Shown: positions 22,181-34,016, counted from the stretch's first letter. The stretch: DNA of 64,000 bases from Synchiropus splendidus (GCF_027744825.2 NC_071348.1:21733563-21797562); one strand, 5' to 3'. Notes: generated from the letters alone by a model not told the origin. Numbers and translations are program-made.

Positions 22181-22438
22181 CATCTTAGAAAATCTATCCA
22201 CAATGGTCATAACCGTTGTCATACCTGCAGACGGGGGCAAGCGCTTGACAAAATCGACGGCAATGTGTGACCAAGGTCGGCCAGGAAGAGGCAGAGGCAG
22301 AGGTTGTAAGAGACCAGCTGGAGGACGATGTGAGGATTTGGAACGATCCAACGATACAGGTCTCAGGAACAATGGTCTCCATTTTCTCTTGGGAGAGAGG
22401 ATTCTCATGGAGTCTGGACAGAGCATCGGGTTTAGCAT
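22170..22438 (-). pseudogene. Gypsy integrase core start
   Basis: The minus-strand frame gives [11 protein letters not shown] then [15 protein letters not shown], the first strands of the integrase catalytic core with its first Asp (VDF) and the second region (VDRF). The HHCC zinc domain that should precede it is deleted: the text jumps from the end of RNase H to [11 protein letters not shown]. The core stops at 22180, where the LINE begins. The frame differs from that of the pol ORF. Confidence 0.8.
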
Positions 22439-24167
22439 TCTGGCTGCCTGGGCGGTAGGTTATGGAAAACCTAAATCTTCCCAGAAAAAGAGCCCAACGA
22501 GCCTGACGAGAGTTGAGCCGTCTGGCGGACTGGAGGTACAGAAGGTTTTTATGGTCTGTGAATACCAAAAAAGGGGTTTGAGCCCCCTCTAACCAGTGCC
22601 TCCACTCCTGTAGTGCAGCCACAACGGCCAAGAGCTCAGGGTTGCCAATATCATAATTTCTTTCCGCACTTGACAATCCTCGGGAAAAGAAAGCACATGG
22701 GTGTACCTTTTGGTCAGACGGATCCCTTTGTGACAGGATAGCGCCGATTCCTGAATCTGAAGCGTCTACCTCCAGGATAAACTGCCGGGAAGGGTAAGAA
22801 TGACGCAGGATCGGAGCAGAGGAAAACAGAGTCCGGAGCTTGTTGAAAGACTCCTCAGCCTCAGGAGTCCAGACGAAAATCATCTCAGTGGAGGTGAGCG
22901 CCGTCAGTAGAGCAGCAACCTTGCTGTAATCTCGGATGATGCGTCTGTAAAAGTTAGCGAAGCCCAAGAACTGTTGGAGTTGCTTACGGTTGTTCGGTGT
23001 CTTCCAGATTACCACAGCTTCGATTTTTGCAGGATCAGGAAGAAGGCGTCCCTCTCCCAATATGAATCCCCGGAAGCTGACCTGTTTCATGTGAAACTCA
23101 GACTTCTCGGCTTTGCAATAGAGTCTATTTTCCAGAAGTCTTTGTAGGACCAGCCGCACATGCTCCTTGTGTTCCTCCTCCACCCTTGAGAAGATCAGTA
23201 TGTCGTCCAAGTAGACGTATAGAAAATGATTAATCATATCTCTGAGGATGTCATTTACAAGTGCTTGGAATACGGCAGGAGCGTTAGTTAACCCGAATGG
23301 CATGACACAATATTCGAAATGACCCAGAGGCATCTTAAAAGCGGTCTTCCACTCGTCTCCCTCTCTGATGCGAACTAGATGAAAAGCATTGTGTAAGTCA
23401 AGTTTCGAAAAAATAGTTGCCTGGTTTAGGGGCTCTAAAGCAGGGTCGATGAGCAGAAGTGGGTATTTATTTTTAACATGGATCTGGTTCAAGCCGCGAT
23501 AGTCAATGCATGGACGAAGAGAGTTGTCCTTTTTGCTGACAAAGAAAAACCCCGCACCCAGAGGGGAGGAGGAAGGGCGAATCAAACCAGCTGCTAGGGA
23601 CTCATTTATATATCTTTCCATTGACTCTCTCTCTGGGCAGACATTATATAGTCTACTCGAGGGGAAAGGAGCCACAGGAATTAGATCGATGGCGCAATCA
23701 TAAGGGCGGTGAGGGGGAAAAGAGAGAGCTTGGTCCTTATTAAATACCTCCCCAAGATCGTGGTAACAGGTAGGAACCTTTGAGAGATCCGGAGGTGAGG
23801 GTGGGGAGGAAGGGGTGGTCTGAAGGGAACCAGGAGCAGACCTAAGGCAATGAGCATGACAGTGGGTGCTCCAGCCAGCAATCTTGGACCGTCTCCAGTC
23901 TATCTGCAGATTGTGTGTGGAGAGCCAGGGAAAACCGAGAACGAGTGGAGAAGAAGAAGCAGGGAGAACCAGAAACGAGATCACCTCAGAGTGGTTTCCA
24001 GACAGTGTGAGGGTCAGGAGGGAGGTGCGGTGGGTGACTTGTGGGAGCAGACTGCCGTCAATTGCCGAAAGAGAGCGAGGGGAGTCCAACCTGACAAGAG
24101 GAACGGATAATGAGTCAGCAAAAGAGGCGTCGATAAAGTTATCATGAGCACCTGAATCTATGAACAC
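22194..24167 (-). CDS. pol: Gypsy pol: protease, RT, RNase H (658 codons open)
   Basis: The longest undisturbed retroelement frame of this group. It starts inside the aspartic protease ([12 protein letters not shown], with the catalytic DSG) and continues through the RT fingers ([27 protein letters not shown]). The palm has [13 protein letters not shown], both catalytic Asps present. The RNase H follows with [36 protein letters not shown] and [10 protein letters not shown], ending [16 protein letters not shown]. The product would copy genomic RNA into cDNA in the particle. The last about 40 residues are out of frame relative to the integrase. Codon-level integrity suggests a relatively young element. 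The open frame's first Met is internal, and the true start lies upstream in gag. Confidence 0.85.
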   Translation of the reverse strand: MFIDSGAHDNFIDASFADSLSVPLVRLDSPRSLSAIDGSLLPQVTHRTSLLTLTLSGNHSEVISFLVLPASSSPLVLGFPWLSTHNLQIDWRRSKIAGWSTHCHAHCLRSAPGSLQTTPSSPPSPPDLSKVPTCYHDLGEVFNKDQALSFPPHRPYDCAIDLIPVAPFPSSRLYNVCPERESMERYINESLAAGLIRPSSSPLGAGFFFVSKKDNSLRPCIDYRGLNQIHVKNKYPLLLIDPALEPLNQATIFSKLDLHNAFHLVRIREGDEWKTAFKMPLGHFEYCVMPFGLTNAPAVFQALVNDILRDMINHFLYVYLDDILIFSRVEEEHKEHVRLVLQRLLENRLYCKAEKSEFHMKQVSFRGFILGEGRLLPDPAKIEAVVIWKTPNNRKQLQQFLGFANFYRRIIRDYSKVAALLTALTSTEMIFVWTPEAEESFNKLRTLFSSAPILRHSYPSRQFILEVDASDSGIGAILSQRDPSDQKVHPCAFFSRGLSSAERNYDIGNPELLAVVAALQEWRHWLEGAQTPFLVFTDHKNLLYLQSARRLNSRQARWALFLGRFRFSITYRPGSQNAKPDALSRLHENPLSQEKMETIVPETCIVGSFQILTSSSSWSLTTSASASSWPTLVTHCRRFCQALAPVCRYDNGYDHCG

Positions 24168-24179
24168 CTCGACCGGAGA

Positions 24180-25234
24180 GTTCGTCTCTCCCTTGCGCAG
24201 GGAGGCAGAAAAAAATTATTCTTCCCACTCTAATAGGTGTTTTACTGACCTTATTTTGGGAGACGAGTGGAAGACGGCAGCCTCTAGGACGGACCGGACA
24301 AACACGGATGATGTGACCCGGTTGACCACAATATAAACAAAGGCCCCGAGAGATCCGGAGTTGGCGTTCTTCCAGTGTCAGTCTCATTCTCCCCACCTGC
24401 ATGGGCTCAGAGTCTTCAAGTCAGGAGGAGACTTCGGGCTGAGGGTTAGTTGTAGGTGGAGAAAACGGAACCGGCAACACCATGTGGTGAGTGGGACGTT
24501 TCTCTCTGGAATGCTCTCTGATCCTGTTATCTATTCCAATAGCTAGGAGGATGTGCTCCTCCAGAGAGTTGGGTTCGTCGCGGAGAGAGAGTTGGTCCTG
24601 TATGTTGGAGGCTAGCCCATTAATAAATATGGACATGAGTGCTGGTTCATTCCATCCAGTCTGGGCTGCTAGGATCCTGAAGCGGATCGAATATTCGGAT
24701 ACCGATTCCTTAGGGATGTCTTGAGTGACAGATACTAAGTGCTTGGAAGCGCAAGAGCCACTTTTGAAGGGAGCATCAAAAACTCAACGCCTCTCTGAGG
24801 AGAATGTGTGGAAATCATTCAGAATGGGAGAGTCTTGACTCGCAAAGAGAAGCTGCCCACTGGCTGGCCTTGTCGCGGAGAAGGTTTATACAGTATACAA
24901 TCCGGGCTCTGTCTGTCTGGAAAAGTGAGGGTTGAGAGTCAAAGACAGGCGAATATTGAAAAAAGAAGTTCTTACAGAAGCCTGGTTTACCTGCATAAAC
25001 CTCTGGCGTAGGAATGGTCAGCTCTCGAACATTGAATAGTTGTTGTACTGGGGCAGGAGCAGAAGCAGCGACTGGAGCAGGTAAGGTTGAGTCTGCTCCA
25101 GTAGGAGGAGGCGAAGATCGCTCACAATGGGCTGAAATATTCTGCAGCTGCTCCAGGAAACCCTGAGTCACTCTCTCTAAATTAGAGATTCTAGTGCCCT
25201 GGGAGCCTACAGCCTTCTGCAAATTCAAAACCAT
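24180..25234 (-). pseudogene. gag: Gypsy gag with zinc knuckle
   Basis: Begins near 25234 just inside the 5' LTR with a coiled segment (MVLNLQKAVGSQGTRISNLE), a Pro/Ala linker, then the capsid start (IPTPEVYAGKPGFCKNFFFQYSPVF). Later frames carry INGLASNIQDQLSLRDEP (24636-24421) and a CX2CX4HX4C knuckle, [14 protein letters not shown], near 24330. At least two frameshifts separate these parts. Gag would form the particle and bind the RNA. Confidence 0.8.
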
Positions 25235-25264
25235 TGCTGAGTCAGTTCAGTGGCTAGACGGTTC

Positions 25265-25948
25265 TGTCATAGTGTAGTTGTAAGGTGACTCAATTCATAT
25301 GGTTTTAAATTCGCAGATGACTTGAGACAAGCAAGGTTTCTGTTAATCAAGAAGTTTAATACAAAAATAATACACGAACAAAAACAATGAACTGAGGGCG
25401 GCGACACCAAAGTGGAGCGCGGTGGACACAACACCAACGGTGGGGGAATAACCTACAACAGAAAACAGGCGTGAGTTACACTGCACTGTAAAACGGGGAC
25501 AGCAGAAAACTATGCGCTCGGTAAATACACTCACGAGGCTGAATATAACAAAGGACGCTTGGCAGAAGCGAAAAACAAACACTCTAGGCAAGGAAAAACT
25601 AGCAGAAAAGCTCACAGAAAGAGTAAACAAACACTCAAAGAAGCAAATGCGGAGCTGAGGAAAGAGCAAACAGACAGTGGTATAGATGAAGAGAAACAAG
25701 AGAGACGCGGAGCAAGAACAAGGAAAGACAAACCAGGGACAAGAGAATCAGAGTAGCAACAAGAGATCATACCACGTATCAGCAGCAGACCATCTAGCGA
25801 CAACACAGTGGGCAGAAGGGTAGATATCATCGGCGGAATGGGTCCCAGCTGTTTGTCACCATTAAGCTGGAGCAGGACAGACGAAGACACGGAAGCGGGG
25901 AGACAGGAAGTACAACAATAAAAGCACAAACGAACACGAAACCTGACA
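25265..25948 (-). repeat. Gypsy 5' LTR (684 bp)
   Basis: On the minus strand it begins TGTCAGGTTTCG and ends CTATGACA, then GAACCGTCTAGCCA, the likely primer-binding zone, then gag. An AATAAA-like TATTAAACTTC motif lies about 80 bp before its end. Its first 120 bp match 19222-19344. Confidence 0.8.
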
Positions 25949-26251
25949 TTTTTGTTACTTTAGCACAGAGATTAAAAACATGGAAAAGCATTGTTTTCTT
26001 TGTCTCAGAGGATGCATTATTCACGTGTCAGCATTATGTGCTAAATAAGTGTATTATAGATACTGTCATACAAATTCAATCAGTGTTTAACTGATTTTAA
26101 CACTGGATGTCAAGGGGGACGTGAACTTGCTGCTTTAAATAGCAGCTTCTCGCTTATCATGACAGGTAAACATACTTGGGGTCTCAAGGACACTGTCTCA
26201 AGGTGTTGCAATGACTGAAAGGGGTCCCAGGACTTAAACCCAAAATAGCAC
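25949..26251. other. Unassigned, no gene recognised
   Basis: Flank of the gypsy 5' LTR. No domain or repeat recognised. Confidence 0.35.
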
Positions 26252-26560
26252 TTAATAAGTGCTGGTGGACAGAGAGATGGCAGGATGAACACTGACGATC
26301 AACTCCTTCATAGGGTTCATAAAGTTAAGGGGTGTGGTGTCCAAGACCTGGACCATCATCTTCCTTGCCAAGACTGTCTTGGGTGGATGTTGGCAGGGAA
26401 GATGAACGTTTGAGCTGATGCACGGGAGCGAGTCGCCGAGGCTCTTGGAACTCCAGATCTCCGGCGAGTGTTTCTTTGGGTCTCCCATGTGCACATGAAA
26501 AACAACACCTGATTCAAGGTCCAGCTGGGAGATATGGAAGCCCGGACCATTGACCAGCAC
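26252..26560 (-). other. Coding-looking minus-strand segment, unknown
   Basis: A 103-codon open frame with even codon use and mixed composition (VNGPGFHISQLDLESGVVF..., ending KELIVSVHP). It does not resemble any transposon protein I know. It could be an exon of a host gene or a retroposed copy. I see no convincing splice sites and cannot name it. Confidence 0.3.
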
Positions 26561-29084
26561 AGACCGGTGAGCCAGGGGTAGTTACTGCAGTTGCCCGGCT
26601 CCCTCTCTCGCCGCTCCCTCCTTCAACTTGTGGTTCATAAGATATATAGAAAATATCTTGTTTTTCTCTTTCTGTGTCCTCGGTTGTTGCTTGTGTTAAC
26701 ATCTTGAATACTAAGCGTATGGTCGGCCACCTATTTTTTATATTAAATGATTTACTGAAAGATTTGTCAAGCAAAACATGCAGTCGTTAATTAAAAACAG
26801 AATTTTTGCTGAATGTGGGATTTGAACATTAACAATAAAATCACTTATGGAGGCAGCAACTAGTTCCCAGGATGTAGACACGCTGTATTTAATGAATAAT
26901 GGTCACACGTGGTGACTTAGCTAATTTATTGGTGAAGCGCTTTGTGGGTGTGAGCTGCATTTTTTTGAATAAAGTTATAGTGTAATTGGTGGTTTGGATT
27001 GTTAGATGTCGTTTTTACATTGGCTCACACAGTACCCCAATTTATCTCTTTGTTGTTAATCTAGCTAGGTCTCGACACCATGCAGCACCACTGAGTGACC
27101 CCACTCCTCCGGTGAGCTATGCTGGTTATATGGTTTATGGTTTATATGGTTTATAGATAGTATGTGTTCGGAGGGGTTTGGTCCATGGTATGCCACATGC
27201 ACACATTGTGGGAAGTTGGGGTGTCCAGAATCGCTCTGTTGGGCTCCGACGTCATCACCACCAAATCTCGAGAGAGAGCCCCGAGAACAGGGGTGGGATC
27301 CAGGCACCCCGCAGTTGCTTCTGAACCACTGCGCCAGTGTGACTTCCGACTGGAAGTGCATTGGAAAGCAATTGCAAAATTCCCATGGAATGTCAGCTTG
27401 AGTTCTAGTTTAAATGACAGTTTGAAGTTTGAAATACAATTTGACCTCTGCCATTTGCTTAGAAACACATTAAAAAGGTGAGACATTTCAAGTTGCGCTG
27501 CTGCCTGAAGCTGCTGTTTCATTGGATCATTGCAGAGTATTAATCAGCAATTAAAACCATTTGTTCGAAAAAGAAACTACAATAATGAACTTCATTTGCT
27601 TGTGGTTTTCCATAGCATGTTGGTTTTACACCAGGCAGGTGTGCAGCGTGTGCGTATTGACTAGCTATATAAGGAACTGACCAAACCTGGGTTATTTTGA
27701 TTACACGTGATGGAGAAGGTCACTATTGGTGATGCTGTGTCCAGATGCAGGTCTGGACACAGGAGACTGCTGAAAGACTGAAGATGGCAAGGTAAAACAT
27801 GGACTATGGAATACCATGTTGCACATTTACTGAGTAGAAGTGCATAAATGTGCAACAGATAATTCTAGACATGTACAAGAAGTTGTGAATCATGTTTGGT
27901 CATAAAGTAGTCGACATGCATGAAAGAGAATGGAATACAGCTGTTACAATAATTTAGACTCTTTCACGAAGTAAAGATGAAGAACAGCCTTAGAGCTGGA
28001 CACATGTTCATCTTCATGTGTTTCTGCACTGACAATAATTTGGCCTCTGGGGTTTTGGCACATATCAGAGATGCACGTCGTCATTTAGGTGAAGTACATT
28101 CAATAGCGGACAATATCAGTGTATAGTGTGCTTTGGATGACACGTTCTCCATAGTGCCCCCAGGTCCCAGTGTCATGGAGCTGACTCCTCAGTCACCTGA
28201 AGAGACCTCAGCTCATGAAGGTCCTCCTGACCTCACTCAGGTCCCCTCCACTTCCACCTCATCAAAATAGAAACGTAGAGTTACTGTTTGAATCAGAGTT
28301 ATAGGGGATGACACACTGTAATTCTGAACAACATTCATGTTACAGAGTCCACACATGATGCCAACTTTCTGCTGCGGGACTTCACACGCAGTCTCCTTGG
28401 TCTCCACCACAAAAACAAGTTGGCTTTATATAAAGAAATGCAAGGTCCAAAAAAGCTAGGAAACCTGATGACCACCTACAAACGGGCAAAGGACAGGTCG
28501 AAACGAGGAGAAAGAGGAAATGACAGGCAATAAAGTCAAACAGAAAACTTCTGTCACCAACCTCCACTTGTTCTCTTCTTAGTCTGAAATGGCTCTTGAA
28601 GTCTGACGGACTGAATAAGGAGACTACATCCTCCTCAAAAGAAATTACTTTATCAACTGACCTGGGAAAATTATGGAGAGTCCGTTACAACCTACGGATT
28701 GTTTCATGGCGACAAATATATATATATAAACAGTGTTATTTTTAGAATGAAGGAAATGTCATCACATTCAAAATGTTATGGTAATTTGACTTGATGCTGG
28801 CAGTTTCTTGCCTTTTCTTGATTCGACAAAACTACTTACCTTCTCTGAGCGCATTCTGATAAAGAAGTGTTCCCCCGCCTCCAATTCATCAGCCAATAAA
28901 TCGAAAAAAAGTGATTCTCTCCATCACGTTCTTCGTACCAAGTACAATCCGACTACAACAATCCGAGATTTCCCGATGTATCCGCCCCCTTCGTCATCAT
29001 CTGGGAAGCACCCCGCGCAGCCGCCGCCTGGTCTCACAAGCCCATTGGTGCTGCTGCTGCCTGGCTGTTCCTGAAAAAGCGTTT
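26561..29084. other. Unassigned, no gene recognised
   Basis: About 2.5 kb of AT-rich sequence with short frames in both strands. A short TA run occurs at 28719-28728. No domains or clear terminal repeats. Confidence 0.35.
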
Positions 29085-29375
29085 CGACACAGTGACACAC
29101 TGTGCTGATACTGTGTTGATACTGTGTCACTGAATAGTGACATCTGCTGGACATTAAGAATCCCTGCAGGCAACCGAGTTCTACATTTACACTGATTTGA
29201 TGACCTACTATATATATTAATATCAAATAATTCTTTGCATTCATTATTATTCCATATTTTTAAATAATGTGAAAATGTGCCATCATGTGAAAAATCCAAC
29301 GTTTTTAAATTTCCTAAATTAAATGATACCTTGTAAAATCATTTGAATTAGAATGGAACAAGACAAGTCGGAAAT
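29085..29375 (-). repeat. Dispersed repeat family X, copy 2
   Basis: Reverse-complement relative of 10846-11110, sharing the blocks listed there. It ends at the inverted repeat 29090-29132 (CAGTGACACAC ... CTGTGTCACTG), which corresponds in position to the hairpin of copy 1. Confidence 0.75.
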
Positions 29376-29400
29376 CTGAGACAAACACACAGATCGAAAT

Positions 29401-29563
29401 AACTACATTATTCTCCAACAGGAGATCAAAATGGTCCTACACGGCAGACAGCTTGCGTTTCCCTTGGAGCTGCCCCCTAGATCCACAAAGACATTCACAA
29501 AGAACTGTGAGATTCAACTGTTTTACCAGTTACATCCTGTTGACAGGTGCACTTCCTTGGAAA
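29401..29563. repeat. 163-bp direct repeat, left of DIRS copy B
   Basis: From AACTACATTATTCTCC to CTTCCTTGGAAA this matches 34191-34353 over its full length, with about a dozen substitutions and no indel that I can see. It ends exactly where the DIRS element begins. Confidence 0.9.
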
Positions 29564-29576
29564 ATGATGGTTAGTC

Positions 29577-29750
29577 TATTCTATGAATATGTGCGTAGCC
29601 CTCTAACGGCCTTCGCCATTGGTTAATCCACATCGAGGCACTGGCCTCGGCCTGAGACTTTGATTGATTGGCTCTCCGCCCAGGAAGGCACCACCCACTA
29701 TGTATAACTCTCCCCTGCGCCCGCCGTTCTGCTCCCTTTGGAACTCAGCG
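29577..29750. repeat. DIRS copy B left inverted terminal repeat
   Basis: Matches the reverse complement of 34017-34190 over about 170 bp, including CCCTCTAACGG, TTGGTTAATCCACATCGAGG and GGCTCTCCGCCCAGGAAGGC. Differences are scattered (about one in twelve). Confidence 0.92.
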
Positions 29751-29792
29751 GAAACAGGCCTGCTGGGCAGCCAGTTAGAGTGCTACGCACAT

Positions 29793-29880
29793 ATTGATAG
29801 AACCTGGGTTACGTGAGTAACCATCATTTCTATGTCATATGTTCTCCGCCCTCTAACGGCCTTCGCTATTGGTTAAAAAC
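29793..29880. promoter_or_regulatory. DIRS internal complementary region
   Basis: GCTACGCACATATTGATAG (29793-29811) is the reverse complement of the extreme left end of the element. TTCTATGTCATATGTTCTCCGCCCTCTAACGG (about 29848 onward) repeats, inverted, the extreme right end. Between them lies AACCATCAT, the complement of the left tip ATGATGGTT. The region thus spans both termini joined together, as expected for the template that closes the circular intermediate in the DIRS replication model. Confidence 0.85.
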
Positions 29881-29952
29881 CCCGGTGAAGGCTGTAGGGA
29901 TTAGTTCACTCCCAGCATGGCCTTACAGAAGACCAGAGAGAAAAGAACCAAA

Positions 29953-30990
29953 TCAACGACCAGAGGGTCCAGCCATGGACGACGATCCCTGAACAGACAA
30001 CACAGTGTGAGCTACTGAAGTGTCCGTCATGTCTCTCAGATTGTTCTGTGCAAAGGACGAAGCAGAAGACCAAGAAGCAGCTTGACAGATGTCTTCCATA
30101 GAAGCACCTCCGAAAAGCGCAGCAGATGAGGAGATGGCCGTAGTTGAATGAGCCCTGAGGCCCTCTGGGGCCACAGAGCCTTCAGCTTTGTATGCAGCAG
30201 ACATGGCCATACACACCCAGTGGGCAAGGCGCTGCGATGTGACAGCTTTGCCTCCCAGGTTCCCTCCATAGCAGACAAACAGACTATCGGTCAGACGAAA
30301 GTCCTTTGTCCTGTCCACGTAGCAAGCTAGGGCCCGCACTGGGCACAACCGGTGCATCCTAGCCTCCTGATCAGACTGATGAGGTGGGGAATAAAAGGCC
30401 CTCAACATCATGATTTGAGACCGATACGAAGCCGTGATGACCTTCGGTCTAAAAGCCGGGTTTGGATGAAGGGTCACAGAGGTCAAACCCTCACCAAAAG
30501 ACATACACCGTGGGCTCACAGACAAGGCTTTCAGATCGCCCACTCTCTTAGCTGAAGCTAAGGCCAGAAGAAGAGCCGTCTTCAAGGACAAAATGTCCAG
30601 CGAAGCGGCAGCCAGTGGTTCGAACGGAGGTCTCCAGAGCCCTTCTAGAACCACCTGCAAACTCCAGGGCGGAATTAGGTTCCTCACAGGAGGCCTAATG
30701 CGCCGAGCGCCAAGCAGAAATCTCTAAATGACCGGGTGACTCCTCACGGAGACCCGGTCAAAACCTTGGTGCCCAGCCGAAATGGCGGCCGCAAACACAT
30801 TGAGTGTAGACGCCGCCCGGCCCTTGTCCAACAGCTCCTGCATGAAGGACAAGATCTCCGCCACAGAGCAAGCAGACGGCGAAAGCTGTCTCGCTGCGCA
30901 CCAGCTAGCAAACACCCGCCACTTGGAAGTGTAAAGTTTGTTAGTCGCTGGCGCTCTGCACCATCTGGATGACTGCGTCCGACAGCCCAA
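29953..30990 (-). pseudogene. DIRS tyrosine recombinase, one stop, catalytic residues lost
   Basis: A single frame of 346 codons is interrupted by one TAG at 30724. N-terminal part: SAM-like core-binding domain (TNKLYTSKWRVFASWC...AEILSFMQELLDKG). C-terminal part: the catalytic domain with ASAKRVGDLKAL (first catalytic Arg kept), CPVRALACYVDRTKD, then LRAHSTT, where the usual HxxR has Thr for Arg. In SSFAQNNLRDMT the nucleophilic Tyr expected at the second N position is Asn. The enzyme would integrate the circular DNA by strand exchange through a phosphotyrosine. With the second Arg and the Tyr gone it cannot. The identity of the lost residues is inferred from the conserved pattern of the family. 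Confidence 0.85.
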
Positions 30991-31002
30991 TGTCCAGCAG
31001 TC

Positions 31003-32776
31003 TCACCCTTTCAGCAACCAGACCTTGAGAGGTCGACCCAGGACAGGACGGAACCAAAGCCGGCCCTGATCCTGCACCAGAAAACCGTGAGAGTCTGGAA
31101 TCGTCCAGGGTGGACCCGCCACCAAGCTGACCAGGTCTGGAAACCACCTGGTGCCGGGACTGTCGGGGACCACCGTGATCACCGTCAACTTCTGCGTCCT
31201 CACACGAAGAAGGCACGGCATCAACAGTCTCAGTGGAGGAAACGCATACAGAAGTCCCTGCGGCCACGTCGCGTGCGCCAGAGCATCCACCCCCAGGGTG
31301 GGGTTGTCCGACGCCCTGAAGGAGAACCACAGAGGGCCTTTGTAGTTCATCCTTGATGCGAACAAGTCCGCGACCGGAGCCGCAAAGCGAGCCCAGACCG
31401 CCTCTGTCATGTGTGGCGCGAGACCCCACTCTTCCGCTGACACGCCTCCTCTGGACATTCTGTCTGTGTCCACGTTCAGCACACCTGGAACGTGACGCGC
31501 TCTCAGAGATAAAAGATGAGAGGCCGCCCACAGAAGAATGTAAGCTGCCACTCTGTGCAAAGAGGGAGCTCTCACTCCCCCCTGGCGGTTGATGTAGGTA
31601 ACCGTCCTTGGAGTTGTCTGACCTGACCATCACGTGATGACCTTCCAGACGCGGCGCAAAGTGTTCCAGCACTTTCTCCATCGCTAACAACTCCAACAGG
31701 TTTATGTACAGCGTGGAGACGACTGCTGGAGGCCAAAAAGATCAGATCCAGATGAACTTGGGCCGGAAGGACCACAAACTTCGATCTGTCCCTGACTGGG
31801 TCGAGCCTGAGACACGCGAACCAACGTTGAAGGCGTCTCATGTGCAAAAGACCCAGTTTGACTACCGAGTGAGCCGCCGACATGAGACCTAATAAGGTCA
31901 TCACCTCGCTCACTCTCAGTCTCTGGCACTTCTCGCCACCGTCACAGCATGGAGAAGTCTCGACAACCTCTCGTCTGACAGCCGCGCTATCATGGACCGA
32001 GAGTCGAGAAGCAACCCCAGATACTGAGTGCAAGTGCTGGGCTGCAGCACACTCTTCTGGAGGTTGACCGCAAAGCCCAGACGTGTGATGTGCCGCAGCA
32101 CCATCTCCGTGTGACGTCGTGCTTTGTTCTCCGAAGCCGCTAGAATGAGGCAGTCATCCAGATATGTCAGGATTCTTATTTCCACAGATCTGAGCGGCTC
32201 CAACGCAGCATCCACCACCAAAGAAGAGCCGTGGAGTACCCGAAGGGCAGCTGGTCGAACTGGTAACAGTTGTCCCCCACTGTAAACCTCAGGTAGCGCC
32301 TGTGGCGCTGTAGGATGGGATCGTGGAAGTACGCATCCATCAGATCCACGGAGGTCATCCAGTCCCCTGGCCTGACACACTCGAGCAGTTGCTTTATTGT
32401 CGGCATCCTGAACGAGCGCGAGGAGATGAAGGCATTCAGCCGTCGCAGATGCAGAATTGGTCTGAGACCTCCCGATCTCTTGGGGACCAGAAAGTACACA
32501 GAGTAGAACCCTCTCTCGCGGTCCTCCTGAGGCACCAGAGAGAGCTCGTTTCCGAAGGAGCGACTCCACCTCCTGCTCCAGACACAGACGCTCTGCTGGG
32601 GAGCGAGGAGACGTGAGACGGACTCCCGTGAACTCGGGGGGACGGCGACAGAACTGGAGTGCGTAGCCCCTGCTTAATGATCTGTTTAACCAAGGGGCGA
32701 GGGGGCCGCACAAATCCACCCACACAGAGTGAAAGTCTGTAAGGGGTTGAGCCAGAGACAGAAAATGCCCGCCCAC
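31003..32776 (-). pseudogene. DIRS reverse transcriptase-RNase H, frameshifted
   Basis: The lead-in ERLCLEQEVESLLRK and RT fingers (FYSVYFLVPKRSGGLRPILHLRRLN) are followed by SVDLMDAYFHDPI (first catalytic Asp region) and FDQLPFGYSTA in one frame (32535-32176). The frame then shifts near 32210, and the next frame carries ILTYLDDCLILA, with both palm Asps intact. RNase H follows with LLAMEKVLEHFAPRLEGHHVMVRSDNS; another shift near 31620 leads to VRAPSLHRVAAYILLW and a long linker to 31003. It copies the RNA into DNA primed from the inverted repeats. At least three shifts break it. Confidence 0.85.
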
Positions 32777-32789
32777 CTCATCTGGTATG

Positions 32790-33995
32790 TGCGGGGGGCA
32801 CCCTCCGAAAGGGCCGGGTGCCGCCGTCCGGGTTCGCTGAAGACACCGTGGGTCGTGAATTTCGTCATCAGCATGGGAACCGGGAGATGTAGTCCACTGC
32901 TCGACACGGTGACGCTCGGTGCAGCCGCACTGGGTTCATTTGACTCAGACGAAGCAAAATGGCCTCCAGTGACGACACTCACCCAAGCGCTTGGAGAACA
33001 TCGACGGGACCTCCCAGAGGCAGGCGGTGCAACATTGCTGCCAGAGACGACAGCTTCAGAGGCCGCTGGGAAACTAAGTCCCTTAAGCCGGCCAGCACTC
33101 ACCTGTGCGTTTGAAGAGTTCGAACCAGGTCGACTTGACACGGGCGGTGAACGATGGCCGGTGGCCGAGGAAGCTAGTGTTAGCCTAGCCTTTTTAGCTA
33201 GCGAACACGAACCTTGGCCGACGACTTCTGCGTCTCCATCAGCTCCATGAGACCCGAGACGTTGCACGAGACGCGGCATCTTCTGAAAGGCCGCCGTAGA
33301 GGCCTGGATCCTCCGGAGCTCGTCCCCTGAAATGGATTCCTTCTCGAACAACAGCCTGTCCATGGAAGCTGCCACGAAGGCCATGTCGTTCGCCAGGGTC
33401 CGAACGTGCATACCGCATGCATAAGCTCGGTCCAGGAAGGTGGCGGTAGTACGGTCTTTCTCCTCTGGGTGCCATTGCTTACCGCCAGTCCAGAGAGAAG
33501 AGTTGGGTGCCAGACAAAACCCAAGCGTGTCCCCCAGTGGTGGGATCGACGCCTTCCACAGTGAATACACGGCATATCCCCTAGGCGGCGCCATTGACGA
33601 TCAAGGCGGTGTTTAGCCGAGTGGGCCCAAAGCCTGGTCATTTTAGGGACCGTGGCTGAGAGTCTGGATGCCTTCTTCACAACCTTTGCGTACAAAGGTA
33701 CTGAGAAGTCCTCTTCTTCTGGTTCCGCCTGGACAGGGAGGGACACTCCTAGTGTCTCCGCTGCCTCACGGAATAATTGGGGCATTTCGTCCATCGGAAG
33801 AGAGGCCGACTCCTGGTCGACTCCCTTCCAGCATGCTAGACCCGCCCGCCTGTGCCGCTCCTCTCCTGGAAGAGCCACGCAGGCGGGACACGAGTCCAGC
33901 AGTCTCAGGTGTTCAGGCCCCAAGCAGACGACGCAGGAGTCATGCTTGTCGGACTCACCGAGAGAATCAGCGCAGGACGAACAGGAACGCTCCAT
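32790..33995 (-). pseudogene. DIRS gag, frameshifted
   Basis: Starts MERSCSSCADSLGESDKHDSCVVCLGPEH, a Cys/His cluster that recurs at the N-terminus of fish DIRS gag proteins, then an acidic mid-part (EEEDFSVPLYAKVV). Near 33590 the frame shifts to one carrying LANDMAFVAASMDRLLFEKESI and a Ser/Pro-rich tail. The same helix is found in DIRS copy A at about 7100. This is the particle or RNA-binding protein of the element. Confidence 0.75.
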
Positions 33996-34016
33996 GTTAA
34001 CCCGATGGTTGTAGTC

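Larger units (their letters stand above)
19222..25948 (-). mobile_element. Chromodomain gypsy LTR retrotransposon, split by a LINE
   Basis: On the minus strand: 5' LTR (25948-25265), gag with a zinc knuckle, a long pol frame (protease, RT, RNase H), the start of the integrase core (to about 22180), then an opposite-strand LINE (about 19505-22180). After that come the integrase C-terminal/chromodomain text (19505-19345) and the first 123 bp of a 3' LTR (19344-19222). About 750 bp of integrase is not present on either side of the LINE, so the insertion came with a deletion. Confidence 0.85.

Noticed and set aside
22032..22592. Plus-strand frame of 186 codons over the LINE/gypsy joint
   Set aside because: It is the antisense of the gypsy pol and the out-of-frame LINE tail.
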